A stretch of DNA of 64,000 nucleotides, taken from contig NC_059346.1 in the NCBI RefSeq assembly GCF_019703515.2, positions 14,105,001-14,169,000 on the forward strand, in the 5' to 3' direction. Source of the stretch: Myxocyprinus asiaticus (lineage: Eukaryota; Chordata; Actinopteri; Cypriniformes; Catostomidae). The position numbers and the translations under genes were made by a program. Below the pieces are notes generated by a model, which was not told where the DNA came from, searched no databases, and saw only the letters and a list, made by a program, of their open reading frames with translations. Below, piece after piece: positions 24,101-34,189 of this stretch (position 1 is its first letter; every line of letters begins with the position of its first letter).

Positions 24101-27100
24101 CAATTACTTGTCCTTTATCTCTTTCTTAAACAGAGACAGCTGAGAACATTGGCTATTCCTGTAACCTACTAAGGGAGGAAATGAATGAAGTGTTCATTGT
24201 TGCAGCTAACTCACCCGAGGAGGTCAGACAGGAGCTGAGGTAATACACCTGTCATTCTGTTGACATTATAATATGTATCATGCATTAAGTCGCATAAGAA
24301 ATCATTTGGGTTGAATTTACAGATTTAAATGATCAGAATGATATTTCATACTTTACAAAATGTTGTACTGTGATAAAGTGGGCGTAAGTGCGCCCAACCA
24401 GAGTTGCACACCTTAAAACATAATTTAGTTAATGAAGTTGTGGCTGGCTATTGTAAATAGATATTTTCATGTTTTTTCTATAGAATTTCTCTTTTGAGTA
24501 TATATTGATATTGTGTCTCTTGTGCAAAGGGATGCCCGTCTAAAGATGTGCCCTGCTACCGAACAAGATAAATTCCTTATTCCTGAGACTATCCTGGGTA
24601 ATACTCCTAAAGTGGTGCAGGATGAATATGTGAGCGGAGAATATGGACTGGTGATAAATGGACACAGCCTGGTGAGAAATATAGTCTCTCTCCCTCCTCA
24701 ATGCCTCTCTCTGCCTGACATCCTTATGTGATGTTGCCCTTGGTACTGAGGGAAACCCTCTTATTTCCTGTCTGTTATTTATACTTTGTGTAATTGTCTG
24801 TGATCTGTCTGTGTGTGTTGATTGTAGGCATTTGCTCTAGAGAGCAGCATGGAGCTGGAGTTTTTGAGGACAGCGTGCATGTGTAAGACGGTAATCTGCT
24901 GTCGGGTGACTCCTCTGCAGAAAGCTCAGGTTGTGGAGTTGGTCAAGAAATATAAGAAAGCGGTCACTCTAGCCATTGGAGATGGAGCTAATGATGTGAG
25001 CATGATTAAAGGTAAATTCAGCATTACAGCATTGCTTTATAAAGCAATACCGATGTATGATAAAATAAACATCCTTATGAACAACTTAGTTTTTTATGAT
25101 ACAAAATGATTTTTTATAAACCGTTTGAAATGCTATTCAAATGTGCTTATAGATATTAAAAGAATATTTCACACAAAAATGAAAGTTCTGTTATCATTTA
25201 CTCACCCTCATATAGTTCCAACCCATGTGACTTTGGAACACAAAGAGAGATGTTTTAGAGAATGTTCACACAGCTCTTTTTCCATATAGCCAAAGCACAC
25301 AGTGACCAGGGGCAAAAGACCTCCATAAAAGTAGTTCATACAACTTGTGTGCTATATTCCAAGGCATCTGAAGCCATATGGCAACTTTGTTTAAAAACAG
25401 ACAAAACTTTAGTCTTGCTAAAATTCATTCTTTCCATCATAGCAAATCTTATTTGTGCTTGTGCATATTTAAAATAATGACATAATATTCATTTGTGGGT
25501 GAAATATTCCTTTAAATGTTAAAATTAATAAAATTATAAAAATTATTATTCTATGTATTTTTTAATTTATTTTCATGCTCATGTCCCTCTCTCTTTCTCT
25601 TTTCAGCGGCTCATATAGGTGTGGGCATTAGTGGTCAGGAGGGGATGCAGGCAGTGCTGTCCAGTGATTTCTCATTCGCACAGTTCCGTTTCCTGCAGCG
25701 CCTCCTGCTGGTGCATGGACGCTGGTCGTACTTGCGTATGTGCAAGTTTCTGCGTTACTTCTTCTATAAGAACTTCACCTTTACCTTTGTGCACTTCTGG
25801 TACGCATTTTTCTGTGGCTTCTCTGCTCAGGTGAGCCATCCTCTTTTAACAATTCTTCTTGCTTTGCGGTTCATTTATAAGTCACTTTGGATTAAAGCTT
25901 GTGCTAAATGCATATACATGTAAATGCAATTTACAGGCTCAAGAAACATGTTTACTTCTATCGAGAAACTATAGTTTAAATTTACAATAGTTTTTTAGGG
26001 GTCAGTTGGCATAGATTGTGTATGTCCTGTTTTTATTGGAGTATCTTTGTTAATCATTTGTTCTAAAGGTGGTTTAAAATTCTTACATTTCATTTCTAAT
26101 CTCTTTCTAGACAGTATATGATGAAGGCTTTATCACTCTGTATAACTTGGTATACACTGCCCTGCCGGTTCTGGGAATGAGCCTGTTTGACCAGGTAGAG
26201 TATGTGTACATGTTTGTGTATTACCAGTATTACCAGGTTTTTTGGACATGACCATGGTACTCTTTTAAGTATCTTTGAAGTACAATGGTTCCACCACAGT
26301 ACTTTTTTGTGAGGGGAGTCAGAAAAGAAGTGGTTACTTCAATAAGTTTTCCCCTCAGGATGTGAATGCCGGCTGGAGTCTTGAGTTTCCGCAGCTGTAT
26401 GTGCCGGGGCAGTTGAGTATGTACTTCAGTAAAGGTGCTTTCATGATGTGCGCACTTCACAGCTGTTACAGCTCTCTAGTGCTCTTCTTCATTCCTTACG
26501 CTGCCACATACGATACGGCGAGAGACGACGGGAGAGATGGCGCAGATTATCAGTCATTTGCTCTGATAACTCAAACCTGCCTCACTGTCACTGTGTGTGT
26601 ACAGGTGAGTTTATCCTGTTACCAGCATTGCAGGTGTATATGAATATTATGGTATTTTGATTGGACATCTTATTTTAGCATAATTCCTGGTCCATCTTCT
26701 CTCTCTCAGTTGGGACTGGACCTCTCATACTGGACTGTTGTGAACCATCTCTTTGTTTGGGGAAGTTTGGGAATGTTTTTTATATTGACCTTCACCATGT
26801 ATACCGATGGACTGTTCCAGTTACATCCACCTTCTTTTGCATTCATAGGTAAGAGGCATCATCTGCTGTGGTGTAACTAAATAAGATTCACCAAGACTGT
26901 GTTTGGAATAGCATACCACTTTACCATTCATACCATTTTTACAGTATACTTTGCAGTATTTATACTGTGCACAGTATTAAAATGTTCTAAATGCATGGAA
27001 TACACAAGTTACTACATTTGCCAAAAAATGCAGTATACAAAAGAGCCACAATGCAATGTCCTCTACTTGACCTTAAATTTCCAATGTGACAAATTTACTG

Positions 27101-29043
27101 ATATCAACCACATTTATTTATCAACTTTTTAAAGTTTTTTTTTCTTTTAAAAGTTTTTCTTTTTTTTAAACTAATTATTTGATCAGATTGCCAAAGTTTG
27201 ACGTTTAAAAAATTTTGGATAAAAAATTCAAAATTACCATTTTTATAATGAGATGATTACAGAACGCCAACTCGCTGAATTAAACTTTCACTGTAATGAG
27301 GTCGTGTGACAACAACATAACATACTACCGTTTGAAATGTTTATCATTGCATATTGCATGCTGTTTTACAGTAAGCAGTACTCCAAACATAGCCCATTGC
27401 TTTAATGTTTTTTTTTGTTTGTTTTTTTTTGTATGATGTGTGTTTGGTGTTTTCCAGGAACTGCCCGGAATTGCCTCAACCAGTCCAATGTTTGGCTTAC
27501 TGTTGCTTTGACAGCTGTATTGTGTGTGCTGCCTGTGGTTGCTCACCGGTTCCTCCACACTCAGATCTCTCCTACCATCAACGACAAGGTATAGAGTTTC
27601 TTAACATTTACATAATTTATCTTCAATGTAAGCTGCTCCATTTAATTACTAAATTACAAACACTCATTTAGATTTTTACTCAGGGAACTATTGTGTATAC
27701 CCTTACAGTAACTGCTATAATAATAACTGCTATAATCACATTTTCATTTGTTATTTGCAACACAGAATAAACATGAATACACATCCTTGCATATTCTGGA
27801 TATTCTTTCAGTTAAGTTTACATTTTTCAGTGTAGAATGAAAGAGTAGATTTAATTAGGAATGATGGATGGATGGATGGATGGATGGATGGAAGGAAGTG
27901 TGGAGAAATAGATAGATGGATGGATTGATGAATGGAAGGATGGAGATATAGATGGATAGAAGGATGGATTGATGGATGGAAGGAGGGAGAAGTGGAAGGA
28001 AGGATGGATGGAGAAATGGATGGAAGGGTGGAGAAATAGATAGATGGAAGGATGGATGGATTGATGGATGGAAGGAGGGAGAAGTGGAAGGAAGGATGGA
28101 TGGATAAATGGATGGAAGGGTGGAGAAATAGATAGATGGAAGGATGGATGGATTGATCAATGGAAGGATGGAGATATAGACATAAGAAGGATGGATTGAT
28201 GGATGGAAGGAGGGAAAAGTTGAAGGAAGGATGGATGGAGAAATAGATGGAAGGATGGATGGATGGATGATTGGATGGAAGGATGGAGAAATGGATTGAT
28301 GGATGGATGAAAGGATGGATGATAGAAGGATGGATGAATGAATAGATGGATGGATGAAGAAATGGATGGATTGATGGAAAGATTTAGAAATGGATGGAAG
28401 GATGGATGGAAGGATGGAGAAACAGATGAGTTGATGGATGGAAGGAAGAATGGATGGATGGATGGATGGATGGAGAAATGGATGGATTGATAGATGGTAG
28501 AAGGATGGATGAATTGATTGCTGGATGGAAGGATGGAAAAAAGGATGTAGAAATGTATGGAAGGATGGGAACTGGATGGATGGATGGATGGAAGGATGGT
28601 GAAATGGATGGAAGGAAGGATGGAGAAATTAATGGAAGGATGGATTGAAGGATGAAGAAATGGATGGATGGACAAATAATTAACAAATGTATGTATCTTG
28701 CCTTCTTGGTTGTTGGATCCAGGTGAGGTATAAAGTTCGTCAGATGAAGGAGCCTGCTCCACGTCCACGGCGTGCTAAGCTCAGCCGCAGAAGCACGCGA
28801 CGTTCTGGTTACGCCTTCTCTCACGCCCAAGGCTATGGTGACCTTGTGACCTCTCGCAGGTTTCTGCGACGACCTGCACCTGCCCGCTCCATGGGCTTAA
28901 CTCCCACTGGCCGATCTCCTGGGTTTAAGCCCACTGGTCGATCTGCGGGGTACAGTCCGGTCGGGCGAGAACAGAACCCCAAACAGAAAGTAGAACCTAC
29001 GTCACTGCAGATGTTCCGTGCTGTTAAAGACTCTTCCTTTTAA
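6727..29043 (+). CDS. atp8b5: ATP8B-family P4-ATPase (phospholipid flippase), complete, 27 coding exons
   Basis: The joined exons encode 1214 residues, the usual ATP8B length. Seen in the protein: an N-terminal block with M1-M2 (about residues 45-110), the actuator-domain DGET motif (D181-T184), the M4 PISL motif (349-352), the phosphorylation motif DKTGT with Asp402 (codon 22119-22121), the nucleotide-binding region, TGDK (685-688), GDGAND (823-828), and M5-M10 in exons 22-26. A basic Arg-rich cytosolic tail follows. Family knowledge: P4-ATPases move phospholipids from the outer to the cytosolic leaflet, usually with a CDC50/TMEM30 subunit. No catalytic residue is missing and no exon carries a stop. 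The start is the first in-frame ATG (6727); Met at 6751 is an alternative. The sequence is also close to ATP8B2. The downstream rusc2 gene favours ATP8B5, the RUSC2 neighbour in mammals. P4-ATPase identity is near certain; the paralogue call is moderately sure. Confidence 0.92.
6902..8320. mobile_element. Degenerate TTAA-type foldback element, copy B, in atp8b5 intron 1
   Basis: The left arm (6902-7175) resembles the AATAGTTCACCC family. The right arm (about 7595-8320) carries the complementary GGATCACTTTTAT and TTTGGAACAATATGAG-type blocks. The right arm is interrupted by a SINE at 7774-8215. The ends are eroded, so the limits are approximate. Confidence 0.5.
7774..8215 (-). mobile_element. 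tRNA-derived SINE, full length, copy 1
   Basis: Read on the - strand from 8215, the head GGGTAGCTCAGCGAG (A box) and a B box within the GAGTTC-type block mark a tRNA-derived RNA polymerase III promoter. A body shared with two other copies follows, then a T/C-rich tail at 7774. A 16-bp target duplication flanks it: TGTGTAAAGATTCTTT at 7758-7773 and TGTGTACAGATTCTTT at 8216-8231. Confidence 0.88.
8382..8415 (+). repeat. (CT)n tract forming the intron 1 polypyrimidine tract
   Basis: About 17 CT units lie immediately upstream of the AG at 8424-8425 that starts atp8b5 exon 2. Confidence 0.9.
8696..9649. mobile_element. Rearranged Tc1-like element with convergent transposase fragments
   Basis: TA dinucleotides (8694-8695 and 9650-9651) bound inverted ends of about 75 bp sharing CTCAAAAGTTTGC and AAATTGTGAAATTTTGGCAT. 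The left half encodes the transposase N-terminus on +. The right half encodes a middle piece on -, including a SDETK catalytic-type motif. The two halves face each other across a junction near 9373-9380, so the element is an inverted chimera and cannot encode a whole transposase. It lies in atp8b5 intron 2. Confidence 0.8.
9088..9375 (+). pseudogene. Tc1 transposase N-terminal fragment (DNA-binding HTH)
   Basis: A 95-codon open frame starting [11 protein letters not shown] matches the paired-like helix-turn-helix of Tc1 transposases ([20 protein letters not shown]). It stops at the rearrangement junction and lacks the whole DDE catalytic domain. Confidence 0.85.
10699..11377. other. atp8b5 intron 4, first part: no recognised feature
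   Basis: Non-coding. The open frame on the - strand at 10747-11037 lacks codon structure or recognisable homology. Confidence 0.4.
11378..12024. mobile_element. TTAA-type foldback element, copy C, split by a SINE
   Basis: The left arm carries ATGAAAATCCTGTCATCGTT and the right end GGGTGAACTATGCTTTTAA. Inner arms match other copies (CACCATTCACTTTC). A SINE sits at its centre, so the foldback element is older than the SINE. The left terminus is eroded. Confidence 0.65.
11564..11917 (-). mobile_element. tRNA-derived SINE, copy 2, head truncated
   Basis: The body matches copies 1 and 3 (TTGGAATGCCCAATTCCCAA at its low-coordinate end). The tRNA-like head with A and B boxes is missing: the copy ends at CACGCCCTGG. 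The flanking duplication is TGCCTAACTTCT (11552-11563) and TGCCTAACATCT (11918-11929). Confidence 0.82.
12841..13253. mobile_element. TTAA-flanked MITE nested in the hAT-like element
   Basis: Flanked by TTAA at 12837-12840 and 13254-13257. Its inverted ends are AGGTGCACTCA and TGAGTGCACCT. No coding capacity. A related end (GGTGCACCTTTAAG) is seen at about 45062. Confidence 0.8.
14039..14233. repeat. (CT)n then (CA)n microsatellite block
   Basis: An imperfect CT-rich tract (14039-14166) is followed by CA-rich sequence to 14233. The overlapping open frames of Ser/Leu and His/Thr repeats are artefacts of this composition. Confidence 0.95.
15131..15164 (+). repeat. (CT)n tract before atp8b5 exon 6
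   Basis: A pure CT run directly upstream of the acceptor AG at 15170-15171 serves as an extended polypyrimidine tract. Confidence 0.9.
16335..18473. mobile_element. Tc1-like short element interrupted by a hAT-like insertion
   Basis: The ends CTCACTGAGCACTTTATTC (left) and GTGCTCAGTGAGTG (right) are inverted and next to TA. A second, right-truncated copy at 46535-47249 shares both outer parts. The centre is split by a hAT-like element at 16563-18320. It lies in atp8b5 intron 8. Confidence 0.75.
16563..18320. mobile_element. hAT-like non-autonomous element with exact 8-bp duplication
   Basis: CTCTAGAG flanks both sides (16555-16562 and 18321-18328). The ends CAGAGATACCG and GGGCAGCTCTG are imperfect inverted repeats of hAT style. 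Sub-terminal GGCCCGTGGGCCAAAGCTGG and the mirrored TTTTTGGCCCTTCGC are typical of fish hAT elements. A further pair of ends, GGGCCTGAAATTCGGC near 16783 and GAATTTCAGGCTCTG near 18217, suggests one more nested element. No transposase frame was seen. Confidence 0.75.
19566..21377. other. atp8b5 intron 10, including a degenerate repeat
   Basis: Around 20520-20665 there is an array of GACTCGGACTC/GAGTCCAAT-type words seen in degenerate teleost DNA transposons. Around 20840-20925 ATCGGCAATGCCGATAATGG marks another repeat fragment. The rest shows nothing recognisable. Confidence 0.4.
21625..21912. repeat. Short interspersed inverted repeat in atp8b5 intron 11
   Basis: It starts near CTTACACTGTAATAAACAAGG and ends TTTTTTAAGAGTGTAA, with internal GGTTCTAATCAGAACC and AAGAACC words on both strands. 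It resembles a small DNA element. The limits are approximate. Confidence 0.4.
25156..25515. mobile_element. TTAA-type foldback element, copy D, in atp8b5 intron 21
   Basis: It runs from TTAAAAGAATATTTCACAC to GGGTGAAATATTCCTTTAA, with internal words shared with copies A and C (TTTACTCACCCTCATATAG). Non-coding. Confidence 0.75.
25861..25930 (+). repeat. Fragment of an interspersed repeat
   Basis: AAGTCACTTTGGATTAAAGC followed by GCTAAATGCATATACATGTA matches a common teleost repeat end. The reverse orientation of the same family is seen at 45600-45672. Confidence 0.5.
27860..28674. repeat. GATG/GGAT-rich minisatellite in the last atp8b5 intron
   Basis: About 815 bp of imperfect GGATGGATGGAAGGATGGAGAAAT-like units fill most of intron 26, ending roughly 50 bp before the final coding exon. 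Long Ile/His/Pro/Ser-rich frames on the - strand are artefacts of the repeat. Confidence 0.95.
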
Positions 29044-29164
29044 GGGTAGAATTTGCTGAGCTTTTGAAGCAGAGCTGGAACCAAACCCTTAAACATTGTT
29101 TATAGGGTTTGAACTCTTGGGGACAATTTTACTACTGCTGCCCCTGCAGAAAAGACAAGCTTAG

Positions 29165-29385
29165 TCAAGCATGAAATTCCAGGCTGGTTTTGTACTGGTT
29201 TGGTGGTGGTTAATCAGGTGGAACACAGCCATCCTGTTCACCAGCAAAACTTAGCTGGTTGGCCAAGGAAGTCTCACTGGTTAAGCTAGTTAAGAAGCCT
29301 GGTAGAGACACCAGCGAACCAGCATCCAAAACGCAACATATTCTTGTTTAACAGCTATGCTGGTCTTTTCAGCAGGGGTGTTACG
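29165..29385. repeat. CCAGC/GCTGG-rich interspersed repeat in the probable atp8b5 3' UTR
   Basis: Repeated GCTGGT and ACCAGC words on both strands, from CCAGGCTGGTTTTGTACTGG to TGCTGGTCTTTTCAGCAGGG, form an imperfect inverted repeat just after the atp8b5 stop codon. Confidence 0.5.
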
Positions 29386-30023
29386 TAATGTTGATATGTA
29401 CCGTATAGAAGTACATGTACACTAAGAACAGTGGACTAGATTTCTAAATGTACAAAGTATTGTTAGTAACTGTGCACAGACACTTCTGTCGATCTGTCCC
29501 GGAAACACACACACTGAAAATGCACATGGTTTACAGTAAGGACGAACTGTCAGAAGTATTCCTCATGCTGAAGGGCAGCAAGTACTTGTCCTCTCTACTT
29601 TCCTCACTACCATGGAAGCGACAGACATACTGGAATATAGGAGAGCAAAAATAATCAAAGCAGAGCACAGTGATGTGTTAAAGGGAGTCAAAACAGTGAA
29701 AGGCGTGAAATAGACTGTTCAGTTCAAAACCATCTAAACACTGCATTTCCTGTTTGCTTCCTCTTCCAGGTACTATGTTCATTAACGCCCTCTGACATGA
29801 GTGCTGAGTTCATGCTACAGCACACCCTACATGTTAGTAACTGAATTACTTAAAGGGGTCATATCACATTTTTTTAATAATGTATTTATGTTTTCTCTGT
29901 TGCTTACTTATAATGTTAATTAAGTTTTCTTGCACCAAAAACAGACATCATTATTTTTTCATGATCATCTCACCACCTCTATCATAACTTTAGAATAATA
30001 GTCTGTTTTTAGGACCCATTGTT

Positions 30024-30466
30024 TTTTTGTTTTGTTTTTTCTCCCCTTTTCTCCCCAATTTGGAATGCCCAATTCCCAATGCGCTCTAAGTCCTTGTGGT
30101 GGCGTAGTGACTCGACTCATTCCGGGTGGCGGAGGATGAATCTCAGTTGCCTCCTCGTCTGAGACTGTCATTCCGTGCATTTTATCACGTGGCTTGTTGA
30201 GCACGTTGCCGCGGAGACATAGCACGTGTGGAGGCTTCACGCTATTCTCTGTGGCATCCGTGCACAACTCACCACGTGCCCCACCAAGAGCGAGAACCAC
30301 ATTATAGTGACCATGAGGAGGTTACCCCATGTGACTCTACCCTCCCTAGCAACCAGGCCAATTTGGTTGTTTAGGAGAACTGGCTGGAGTCACTCAGTAC
30401 GCCTTGGATTCGAACTCGCGACTCCAGGGGTCAGCGTCTTTAATCACTGAGCTACCCAGGCCACCC
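30024..30466 (-). mobile_element. tRNA-derived SINE, full length, copy 3
   Basis: Same family as copies 1 and 2. On the - strand it starts with GGTAGCTCAGTGA (A box) and a GAGTTCGAATCC B box. The 16-bp flanks are TTTAGGACCCATTGTT (30008-30023) and TTTAGGACCCACTGTT (30467-30482). Confidence 0.9.
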
Positions 30467-30546
30467 TTTAGGACCCACTGTTGAAATATATACATCATAT
30501 TATACTCTATGAGAATAATTCTGTAAAAGCAAAATCATTTTGTATA

Positions 30547-30552
30547 AATAAA
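30547..30552 (+). terminator. Candidate polyadenylation signal for atp8b5
   Basis: AATAAA is the first canonical hexamer I find downstream of the atp8b5 stop codon, about 1.5 kb away and beyond a SINE insertion. The 3' UTR may instead end earlier with a variant signal, so this is tentative. Confidence 0.25.
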
Positions 30553-30705
30553 ATACTTTTCTACTTTTTAAAAGTGTAAGCATGACCAAGTCCTGAACAC
30601 ACAGCTGTTACTTCTTTTGATTATAATGTTTGTTTTGCTTATCCTTGTTATATGCATACTATACTAAAAGCGTTTATTTTGAAAACATCTTTTTAACTGC
30701 TGTAC

Positions 30706-30734
30706 GATAGATAGATAGATAGATAGATAGATAG
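30706..30734. repeat. (GATA)n microsatellite
   Basis: Seven or so GATA units adjoin the left end of a Tc1-like element. A further GATAGATAAATA lies beside the element's other end near 35353. Confidence 0.9.
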
Positions 30735-30938
30735 ACAGGCAAGAAAATGTATGTGAACCCTTTGGAATTAGCTGGTTTTCTGTATTCATTGGTCATAAAA
30801 TGTGATCTCATCTTCATCAAATTAACAAGTATAGACAAACACAATGTGATTAAGCTAACAACACACAAAGATGTCTTCATTGAACACACCCCATTAAACA
30901 TTTACTGTGCTGTAGGAAAAGTAAGTGAACCCTTGGAT

Positions 30939-31265
30939 TTAATAACTGGTCGATCCTCTTTTGGCAGCAATAACCTCAACCAAGCATTTTTGGTAGCTGT
31001 AAATTAGACCTGCACAACATTCAGAAGGAATTTTAGACCATTCTTTCATACAGAACTGCTTCAGCTCAGCCATATTTTTAGGATGTCTGGTGTGATCGGC
31101 TCTCTTGAGGTCATTCCACAACATCTCTATTAGGTTAAAGTCTGGGCTCTGACTGGGCCACTCTAAAATGTGGATTTTCTTAATTTGAAGCCATCCTGTA
31201 GTGAATTTACTTCGATGTTTAGGGTCATTGTCCTGCTGCATCACCCAACTTCTACTGAGCTTCAA
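30939..31265 (-). pseudogene. Tc1 transposase C-terminal fragment
   Basis: The 108-codon frame contains the second catalytic Asp motif (QQDNDPKH) and the SPDFNLIEMLW motif with the catalytic Glu, followed by a C-terminal tail. The upstream part of the gene is missing because the frame abuts the LINE. Confidence 0.85.
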
Positions 31266-31361
31266 ACCAAATCAAAACCAAATCATCACAGTGTCCCAGC
31301 AGTGCTATGAGCGAAAAAGCGGTCCCATGACCTCTTGAAATTCACACCTTCATCATTGGCT

Positions 31362-34171
31362 CTAGCTAACGTGTTCATATGATGCTATTTCTAACATTGA
31401 TTCCATCCATTTTTTGAGATCTGGAGAGGATGTACTTTTCCATAATCTGAGGATCATTCGGGCAGCTGTCACAACCCCTACTTTTATCACTGCAAAGTCA
31501 TATTTGGTATATTGGGCAATTCTGTTTGGTCCCCCAATAGGCATAATCTTGGCGATACAGGTACCGTCAAACCCAGCCACCTCCCTATGTATTCTAGTAC
31601 TCTTTCACAAAATGGGTAAACACGTTTACACTCCCAGACTGCATGTAAAAATGTTCCTGTTTCCAACATAAATCATTGCTCAGCAAGCCCATCCTGTGGA
31701 GCTTAGAAGGAGTAAAATAAAACCTATGTATTCATTTATACTGAGTAAATTCCCCCTAGCATCCCTTACATATTTCCCGGTATCTGATAGTATTTTTAAC
31801 CACTCCTCATCACTCAGATCACACCCTAGATCCTTCTGCCAAATGGTCCTCAGATTTTTACAAATATCTTTTTGTAACCTGCTGAAGGTTTTGTAAAACA
31901 CATCTGCCCTGTGTGCTATACAAGGTAATTCCAAAAATGCCATCACTGGATTCTCACCCTGAATGAATTGGCCCTTTGTGATACAGTCTCTAATTTGTAA
32001 GTACCTTCAAAAATTACCTTTGCTTTCCAAATCATATTTTTGCACAAGTTCAGAAAAAGACATAAACACTCCATCCAAGTACAGGTCACTTATCTTGTAT
32101 ATCCCTTTTATTAACCATTGATTCCAGTAGACAGACTTTTTCCCAATACGTATGGCAGGGTTGTGCCATAGAGAGGTGACACACCACACATCCTGTGCAC
32201 TTCCCTCCAGACTGCCTTAGAATGAGCCAGTACTGGGTTAGAAGAGTAATCAAGCCTATTAGTAGTTGAACCATGTGAGAGAACATCCAAAGGTTTGAAA
32301 GGCTTTGCTGGCTCCTGTTCGATTTTGATCCAGCTCAGCTCTGGGTCTGTTCCCTTCCAGTGCCTTCAGTCTAGACATTTCAAACGATAGATTGTATAAA
32401 CTTGCATTGGGGAGAGCTATACCTCCTATGTCCCTTGGTGACCACATTTTCTTTATATTAATCCTTGGTCTCTTCTTGTCCCACAGAAAGTCTTTGATAA
32501 TTCTATCAAATTGCTTAAACAGCTGTGGTGATATACTAACAGGCAACATCATGGAAACATAATTGAATTGTGGGGCAACCACCATTTTAATCACATAAAT
32601 TTTTCCCCATAAAGAAAGCTTTAATTTTTCACATTTATCCAGGTTCATTTTTATTTTCTGGAGGAGTGGTTCCATATTTGAGAGCATTATTTCTTCCAAA
32701 TTTGGGTTTAATTGAATACCTAGGTATTTCATACAGTATCCATTTGAAATTAAATTAAGTAACATTACTAGAGTGACATTTATTCAATATAGGTATCCCC
32801 TCTGCCAGTTTATTTTAAAACCTGACAATTTAGAATATGAGTCAATACATTGAAGTAACACCGGCAAAGGGCAGACAGGATCTGCTATCACTGCTAAAAT
32901 ATCATCAGCATACATAAACAGCTAATGCTCCCTGCCTCCTGCATGCACACCCTTAATTCTTACATCAGCTCTGATTGCTAAACCAGTGGTTCTAGAACTA
33001 TCATAAAGAGCAATGGAGAGAGAGTGCAACCCTGCTTAGTCCCCCTAGAAAGGCAGAAAAAGTTTGATATCAGCCCATTTGTGAGAACAGCTGCTCTTGG
33101 GTTGGAATAGAGTACATTCACCCAATTACAAAAGCCAGGCCCAAACCCGAATTTTGAAAGAGCTAACATAAGGATCCGGTCAAAAGCCTTCTCGGCATCA
33201 AGCGAGAAGGCTGCCACCGGCACCGGACTAGAGCGATTCATATATGTAAAATACACAAGCCTTCGCATGTTATCAACTGAGGATCTGTTTTTAATTAAAC
33301 CTACTTGATCACCACTTATGATGTCTGGTAGTACTTTCTCTAAACGTGACGCTAGTGTCTTTGTCAAAATCTTACAATCTACCCCAAGAAGACTTACGGG
33401 TCTGAAATTAGATGGGTCTGAAGTATCTCTGTCCTTTTTAGGTATAAGAGAAATTAAAGCATAATTAAATGTACCAGGAAGAGAGCCCGTTTCAAATGCC
33501 TCCAAATACACCTTATGTAAAATTGGAGCCAGGATATCAACATACTACTTTTAATATTCAATCGGGAAGCCATCCAAACCTGGTGACTTTCCCATTTTCA
33601 TGGATAGAATAGTAGCTCTAATCTCTTCTTCTGTTAAAGGGGCATCCAGTTTTCCTTTTTGCTCACTAGAGATGGTGGGTAGTTGAAGACCTAAGAAGAA
33701 TGTCTCCACTTCTTCCGTGCTAGGCGTGTAGGTGGATGTGTAAAGATCCTTATAAAACTTTTCAAAAACCTTATTTCCATTGACGTAGTTATTACCCCAT
33801 TACCCCTGTTAATCATTGGAAAGTTGTTAGAGTTATCCTGTTGTTTCAATTGCCTAGATAATAATCTGCCATTTTTTTCACCCCCTTCGTGATAAAATAG
33901 TTTTAAGCCTAAATAAGGCATACTCAGCTTTTTTATTATATATTTCATGCAACTGATATTTTAGATTGCAAATGGTTTGGTATAAATTATCTGAATAATT
34001 CCTTGCCAAATCCTTCTCCAAATTACAAATCTCCCTGTCTAATCTTTTTTCTTTCTCTGCATTCTCTTTTTTCACTTTTGAAGAGTGGGCAATGATCTTC
34101 CCTCTTATATATGCCTTAGATGCTTCCCAAACAGAGGATATTTTTTTCTGTGGAGCCAATATTAATTTCAA
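31362..34171 (-). pseudogene. LINE L1 ORF2-like reverse transcriptase, frameshifted, endonuclease missing
   Basis: Pieces in order on the - strand: a linker region (34171-33878), RT with LIPKKD, NFRPVSLL, SLDAEKAFD and GTKQGC.LSPLLF motifs (33511-32978), the YADD catalytic box near 32895-32910 in a shifted frame, a thumb region (32765-32259), and a C-terminal Cys/His region with GTFLHAVWEC (31669-31487). Multiple frame breaks make it non-functional. No endonuclease domain is found. Confidence 0.82.
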
Positions 34172-34189
34172 AAAAGGATTTAAGATCTT

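Larger units (their letters stand above)
6716..29043 (+). other. atp8b5: Exon map of atp8b5
   Basis: Coding exons, each bounded by AG and GT and phase-compatible with its neighbours: 6727-6793 (this exon opens at 6716 after an AG, so a non-coding first exon lies further upstream), 8426-8484, 9873-9986, 10600-10698, 12186-12247, 15172-15244, 15330-15400, 15561-15643, 19078-19236, 19477-19565, 21378-21565, 21980-22188, 22317-22363, 22444-22609, 22734-22922, 23026-23141, 23368-23532, 23882-23993, 24134-24239, 24530-24671, 24828-25011, 25607-25830, 26111-26194, 26359-26604, 26710-26848, 27458-27588, 28723-29043 (TAA at 29041). Boundaries were set by eye from reading frame and ATP8B conservation. 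The donors after 22188 (GTCAGA) and 23993 (GTTCGT) are off consensus but are the only ones that keep conserved residues in frame. Confidence 0.88.

Noticed and set aside
27855..28830. Long - strand frames rich in HPSI/FHPS repeats (up to 203 codons)
   Set aside because: They are translations of the GATG minisatellite. The lack of stops comes from the repeat composition.
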